Source: an uncultured Dehalococcoidia bacterium (GTDB taxonomy: Bacteria > Chloroflexota > Dehalococcoidia > Bin125). Taken from it: DNA of 43,576 nt. This document shows, piece after piece, positions 39,577-43,576 of this stretch (position 1 is the first letter of the stretch; each line of letters starts with the position of its first letter). A model generated the notes under the pieces. It saw nothing but the letters and a program-made list of their open reading frames with translations. It had not been told where the DNA came from and searched no databases. Both the position numbers and the translations under genes were made by a program. The DNA lies in the NCBI GenBank assembly GCA_958295515.1, contig CATQGW010000002.1:214332-257907 (forward strand), given 5' to 3'.

Positions 39577-42117
39577 ATGGCTGAGGGACTGCTCGAGGGG
39601 ACGCGGGTGCTCGATCTGACCGACGAGCCGCTGGCGCAGGGCGCGCGGCTGTTGGCGGATTTGGGCGCGGATGTGATCCGTGTGGAGGCGGCGAGCGGGG
39701 ATGCGCTGCGGCGGCGTCCGCCGCTTGTGGAGGATGCGGAGGGGGAGCTGGAGCGGGGCTACGCGCATCTGCTCTACAACGGGGGCAAGCGCAGTTTGGC
39801 GGTGGATACGGACGATGGGGTGGTCTGGGCGGCGCTGACGCCGCTGGTTGCGCACTGCGATGTGGTGCTTGCGCCGCTGTCGGCGGGCGCGGCGCTGGGC
39901 GAATGGTTGGCCGGGCGGGAGCGCTGGCCGCGACGGGTTCCGCTGGTGGAATGCGTGTTTCGGCGCGGGGCGGCGGGCGAGCCGGTCTCGGATCTGACGG
40001 CGATTGCGGCGGGGGGACATCTGGCGCTGAACGGTTTTCCCGAGGATCCGCCGGTGTGGCCGGCGGGCAATTTGGCGTACAAGCAGGTCTCGCTGGCGGC
40101 GGCGGAGGCGGCGGTCGCGCTGATTTTCCAGCAGCGGCGCGGCGGGCCGGCCAGCGAGGTGGTGGTCTCGATGCAGGAGGCGGTCGCCTTCACGACATTG
40201 CAGACGGCGAACGGAAATTATCACCACTGGCACGATCACTCGCCCGACCGGCATACGCCGATTGGGTCGGGATCGACGTATCGGAGCGCGGACGAGCGTT
40301 GGGTGTCGTTCACGATTCATCCGCCGCACTGGCCGCGCTTTGTGGATTGGGTGGAGCGGGCGCTGGGGGCGTCGGAGTTGCGCGACGCGCGGTTTGACGA
40401 TGAGGGATATCGGGGGACGCACTTCGACGAGGAGATTCGGCCGTGGGTGGAGCGTCTGTGCGCGGCGCTGCCGCTGGAGGAGCTGACCGGTGAAGGGCAG
40501 CGGGTGGGTCTGCTGGTGCTGCCGTTCAACACGCCGGAGGATGTGGCGGCGGACGCGCATCTGCGCGAGCGGGGCTTTTTCCAGACGGTGGGGCATCCGC
40601 AGTTGGGGCGTGATCTGGAGTTGGCGCGCTCCTGCTTCCGCTGGCAGGGGCATCAGCCGCAGGCGCGGCGCGCGCCGTCGCTGGGCGAGCACAGCGAGGA
40701 GATTGTGCGCGAGCTGGCGGGCTGGGGGGATGCGGAGGTTGCGGCGGCGCGGGAACGCGGGGCGCTGGTCGGGCCTGCGCCCGCCCGCGCGGTTGCGGCG
40801 GCTGCGCCGAAGCCGCTGGTCCGTTACGTCGAGTACGCGCCGTCTCCGCCGCGCAAGCCGCTCGATGGGGTGCGGGTGTTGGACTTCTGCTGGGCGATTG
40901 CGGGATCGCTGGGGACGCGGCTGCTGGCGGATTTGGGTGCGGATGTGATCAAGATCGAGTCGGAGCATCGGCTGGATCCGATTCGCTACATCGGGGTGCA
41001 GCCGGCGGAGCGGTTTTCGATCAACACCAATGGGGTGTTCAACGACTGTTCGGCGGGCAAGCGGGCGGTGACGGTGAACATGAGCACGCCGGAGGGTGTG
41101 GAGCTGATCCGGGAGCTGGCGGCGTCGGCGGATGTGGTGACCTCGAACTACACGCCGTATCGGCTGGATCGCTGGGGGGTGGGTTATGAGGCGCTGCGGG
41201 AGATCAAGCGGGAGATCATCGTCTGCAACGTGGCGGTGATGGGGGTTGAGGGTCCGCGCGCGGAGTGGCGCTCGTACGGGAATGGGATCGTGGCGATGTG
41301 CGGTCTGGCGCAGCGCAGCGGGTTTGCGGAGCGTCCGCCGATCTGTTTCGGGGCGCTGCATACGGACTTCACGGTGCCCGTATTACCTGGCGATGGCGGT
41401 GATGTCGGCGTTGGACGCGCGCAACCGTACGGGGGAGGGTCGCTATCTGGAGCTGGCGCAGTATGAGACGGCGACGCAGTTGCTGGATACGGAGCTGATC
41501 GAAGCGTTGAACGGTGCGGCGGCGCGGCCGCGGCTGGGGAATCGTTCGCCGTGGCACGCGCCGCACGGGGTGTTTCCGACCAGCGAGGAGGATCGCTGGG
41601 TTGCGGTGGCCTGCCGCGACGATGCGGACTGGCGGGCGTTGTGTGGAGCGATTGGGCGCGAGGATTTGGCGGCGCGGTCGGAGCTGGCGACGCTCGGCGG
41701 CCGGCAAGCGGCGATCGACGAGGTGGAGGGGGGCAGTCGCGGAGTGGACGCGCGGGTACGACCAGTGGGAGGGGCGCGCGGCGGCTGACGGAGGCCGGGG
41801 TGCCGGCCAGTGCGGTGGAGCGTCTGGCTGATTTCTTCGGGCGCGACGAGGCGATGCATGATGCGTATGCGCGGGTTGAGTCGCCGGAGGTGGAGACGCT
41901 GCATGTGCAGAACGAGCCGATTCTGTGGGATGGGGAGCGTCTGGCGGTGCGTCGTGCGCCGTTGTGGAGTGAGGACACGGAGGCGGTGTTGAAGGAGTTG
42001 CTGGGGAAGAGTGATGGGGAGTTTGGCGGATTTGGCGGCGGGGCGGGTGCTGTTTTAGGGGGGTTGGGGGTTGGGTGCTGGTGGCGGCGAGATACCCGCG
42101 GCGGGGCGCGGGTATGA
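39577..42117 (+). pseudogene. Fused double-domain CaiB/BaiF CoA-transferase, three frameshifts
   Basis: Family III CoA-transferases move CoA between carboxylic acids. This gene carries two family domains in one chain. Domain 1 runs from VLDLTDEPLAQGARLLADLG to about residue 400. Domain 2 starts at PLDGVRVLDFCWAIAGSLGT (about 40855) with RLLADLGADVIKIES and SAGKRAVTVNM. The frame breaks at about 41380 (extra G before TATTACCTGG), at a six-G run near 41726-41731, and between about 41770 and 41785. With these repaired it reads PYYLAMAVMSALDARN, AVAEWTRGYDQWE and LTEAGVPASAVERLADFFGR. Near the end it runs into a palindromic element that supplies the final TGA (42115). Read errors or true decay cannot be told apart here; only one break is clearly in a homopolymer. 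Confidence 0.8.
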
Positions 42118-42119
42118 CG
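42085..42119 (+). repeat. Palindromic element at the end of the CaiB/BaiF frame
   Basis: CGGCGAGATACCCGCGG...CGCGGGTATGACGG, the same element as at 24236, 24355 and 24486 and inverted relative to 11329 and 12075. It provides the TGA that ends the upstream frame. Confidence 0.8.
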
Positions 42120-42149
42120 GGATCTTTGGGGCGCGGGGTATGACGGAGG

Positions 42150-42370
42150 GGGCGGTGGGGGCTTGGGAGGTGGGGCGGTGGGGATTCCCGCTTTCGCGGG
42201 AATGACGAAAAGATGGGGCGGGTGTGACGGGAAGTGGGGGGCGGGGGTATGACGGAACGAGGTGGGGGGTTGGGAGGTGGGGCGGTGGGGATTCCCGCTT
42301 TCGCGGGAATGACGGAAAGGGGGGCGGGGAATGACGGAAAGAGGGGCGGGTGTGACGGGAAGTGGGGGCG
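42150..42370 (+). repeat. Two-unit 107-bp tandem repeat with hairpin; no gene
   Basis: Each unit has GGGAGGTGGGGCGGTGGG, the hairpin GATTCCCGCTTTCGCGGGAATGACG (42183-42207 and 42290-42314), GGCGGGTGTGACGGGAAGT and GGGGTATGACGGA. The 280-bp space between the CaiB/BaiF frame and the recF end holds nothing else. Confidence 0.75.
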
Positions 42371-42396
42371 GGGGTTATGACGGACTGAGGTGGGGG

Positions 42397-43574
42397 TTAG
42401 GCGGGGGTTAGGGTGATGTTTTGGATTTGCCATCTGGGCGGATGGGGGGGGGGAGGGAGGTGGGGAGGGTTTCGGGGCGGGCGGGTGGTGAGGAGGATTT
42501 GGGCGGTGTTGGTGAGGGACTCGGCGATGCGCTCGCGAGGCGGTGGGTGTCGAGCTCGCTGAAGAGGTCGTCGAGGAGGGAGGATGGGGGCTTCGCCGCT
42601 GCGGTGGGTGATCAGGTCGGCTTGGGCGATGCGGAGTGCGAGGGCGGCGTCGCGTTGCTGGGCGCGGGGAGCTGTAGGCGCCGGCTGAGCGTCCGTCCAG
42701 GTCGATTGCCAGGTCGTCGCGGTGGGGGCCGACGGTGGTGACGGCGCGTCGCAGGTCGGCGGGGCGGGCGTGTTGGAGCGCGTCGGGCCATGCGCTGCCG
42801 CCACTCGTGCTCGGTTTGGGGGTGCTGGAACGGGAGGTCGCCGGCGGCGGGGCTGGGTAGCGGACGGTGAGTTGTTCGGCGGCGGCGTGCAGCTGTCGGT
42901 GGCGGTCGGCGGCGCGCTCGACCAGATATTCGGCGGCGGCGGCGCGGGCGTGCCAGATGCCGCCGGCCTCGGCGCTGAGTAGTTCGTCCCACTCGGTCAG
43001 GTCGGCGGGCGAGGCCTGGCGTGCGGCGATGCGGCGCAACAGCGCGTTGCGCTGTTGCACGGCGCGTCGGTAGCGGGAGAGGGCGACGGTGTGCTCGCTA
43101 CGCACCTGGCTGATGGCGAGGTCGAGGAAGGTGCGGCGGCGGGCCTGCGTCGCCGGGTGAAGCAGCTCGGCGTCGAGTCCGCTGAAGGCGACGGCGCGGA
43201 TGGCTCCCAGTGCGTCGCTGGCGCGGTGGGGGGATGCCGTTGACGCGGATTCGCTTCAGCGCTTGGGGGGGAGCGTCGGCGGCTGGATCGCTGCGGGCGC
43301 GAGGGGCGATTTCAAGCAGGGACGGAGGACCTGTGCGGTTTCGGCTTCGCCCTCGATGCGGGCGACCTGTGGGTGTGGGGCGTGCCAGGCGATCAGCTCG
43401 CCTTCGCGTGAGGCTCGGGGGGAGCGCAGGGCGGCGAGCATTGCGGCGGCTTCGATGAGGTTGGTTTTGCCGGAGGCGTTGGGGGCCGCTGATGACGGTG
43501 AGACCGGGCTCGAGGTGGAGGTCGAGGTCGGTCCACGAGCGGAAGTGTTGGAGGCGCAGGCGGGTGAGGTGCAC
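42397..43574 (-). pseudogene. recF: DNA replication/repair protein RecF, multiply frameshifted
   Basis: RecF is an SMC-like ATPase that loads RecA at gapped DNA. The minus strand starts at GTG 43574 with LTRLRLQHFRSWTDLDLHLE, the RecF N-terminus. Walker A (SGPNASGKTNLIEAAAMLAA) is readable only after removing one base from a five-base run at 43491-43495. Further pieces in changing frames: RVNGIP, the central RSEHTVALSRYRRAVQQRNA, LTEWDELLSAEAGGIWHARA, VTTVGPHRDDLAIDLDGR, QQRDAALALRIAQADLITH with GEAPIL (Walker B region), and LTNTAQ. It ends at TAA 42397. At least five frame changes are needed. An intact recF is nearly universal, so poor sequence near a contig end is the simplest explanation, though true loss is possible. 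Confidence 0.82.
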
Positions 43575-43576
43575 GA

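Noticed and set aside
39145..41361. A 738-codon minus-strand frame opposite the CaiB/BaiF gene
   Set aside because: Arg-rich shadow with no domain; the sense strand carries clear family motifs.
1..43576. tRNA or rRNA genes
   Set aside because: I looked for T-loop-like GTTCRANYC strings with a matching acceptor stem and for conserved rRNA segments and found none; a covariance-model search would be decisive.

Overview
The window is a 43.6 kb piece of a high-GC bacterial chromosome, and most of it is ordinary housekeeping gene content. Features that fit a Chloroflexota-like organism (an inference; no 16S rRNA is present) are an F420-type luciferase-like oxidoreductase, two F420/flavin split-barrel proteins, a YvcK protein with an added N-terminal membrane domain, a mitochondrial-type aconitase, an LDH-type malate dehydrogenase, hydantoinase A/B and CaiB/BaiF CoA-transferase genes, and many leaderless-type promoters (TANNNT six bases before ATG). 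No rRNA, tRNA or CRISPR array was seen.

Layout. 1-2.3 kb: the 3' part of the principal sigma factor gene, which enters the window inside an 87-bp in-frame tandem repeat. 2.4-3.6 kb: a flavin-dependent acyl-CoA-dehydrogenase-like enzyme. 3.6-6.8 kb (minus): metallophosphoesterase, acuI-type reductase, F420 oxidoreductase and a small acidic protein, in one tight operon. 6.9-11.3 kb: gatB followed 3 bp later by a single-chain MmeI-like restriction-modification enzyme. 11.3-12.6 kb: a duplicated DUF2442 (plus DUF4160) module with palindromic repeats. 12.7-17.5 kb: aldo/keto reductase, yvcK, secG, fmt, rlmN. 17.5-19.4 kb: a secreted HExxH protein and ribosomal protein L25. 19.5-23.1 kb: hyuA-hyuB. 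23.0-27.3 kb: small genes of unknown function, a repeat block, a membrane protein, an M28 peptidase lipoprotein and a LysM lipoprotein. 27.4-33.8 kb: acyl-CoA carboxylase beta subunit, aconitase, malate dehydrogenase and fumarase, a central carbon block. 33.8-39.2 kb: an accessory region built from tandem duplications. 39.2-42.1 kb: cupin and a fused CaiB/BaiF gene. 42.4-43.57 kb (minus): recF, broken by several frameshifts.

The most unusual part is 33.8-37.6 kb. A split-barrel flavin/F420 gene is present twice (about 98% identical, one amino-acid difference). Each copy is followed at once by a PD-(D/E)XK nuclease-like gene, but the two nuclease genes are strongly diverged. The 3' boundary of the first unit is a dead copy of the promoter and first codons of the gene that follows the second unit. 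This looks like a conserved frame with an exchangeable nuclease cassette. Duplication followed by divergence or decay recurs at 11.3-12.6 kb and 38.15-39.2 kb.

Caution: acn, the LysM gene, the CaiB/BaiF gene and recF all carry frameshifts, several of them in G runs. Read or assembly errors are at least as likely as real gene decay, and chimeric assembly of strain variants must be excluded for the tandem duplications.
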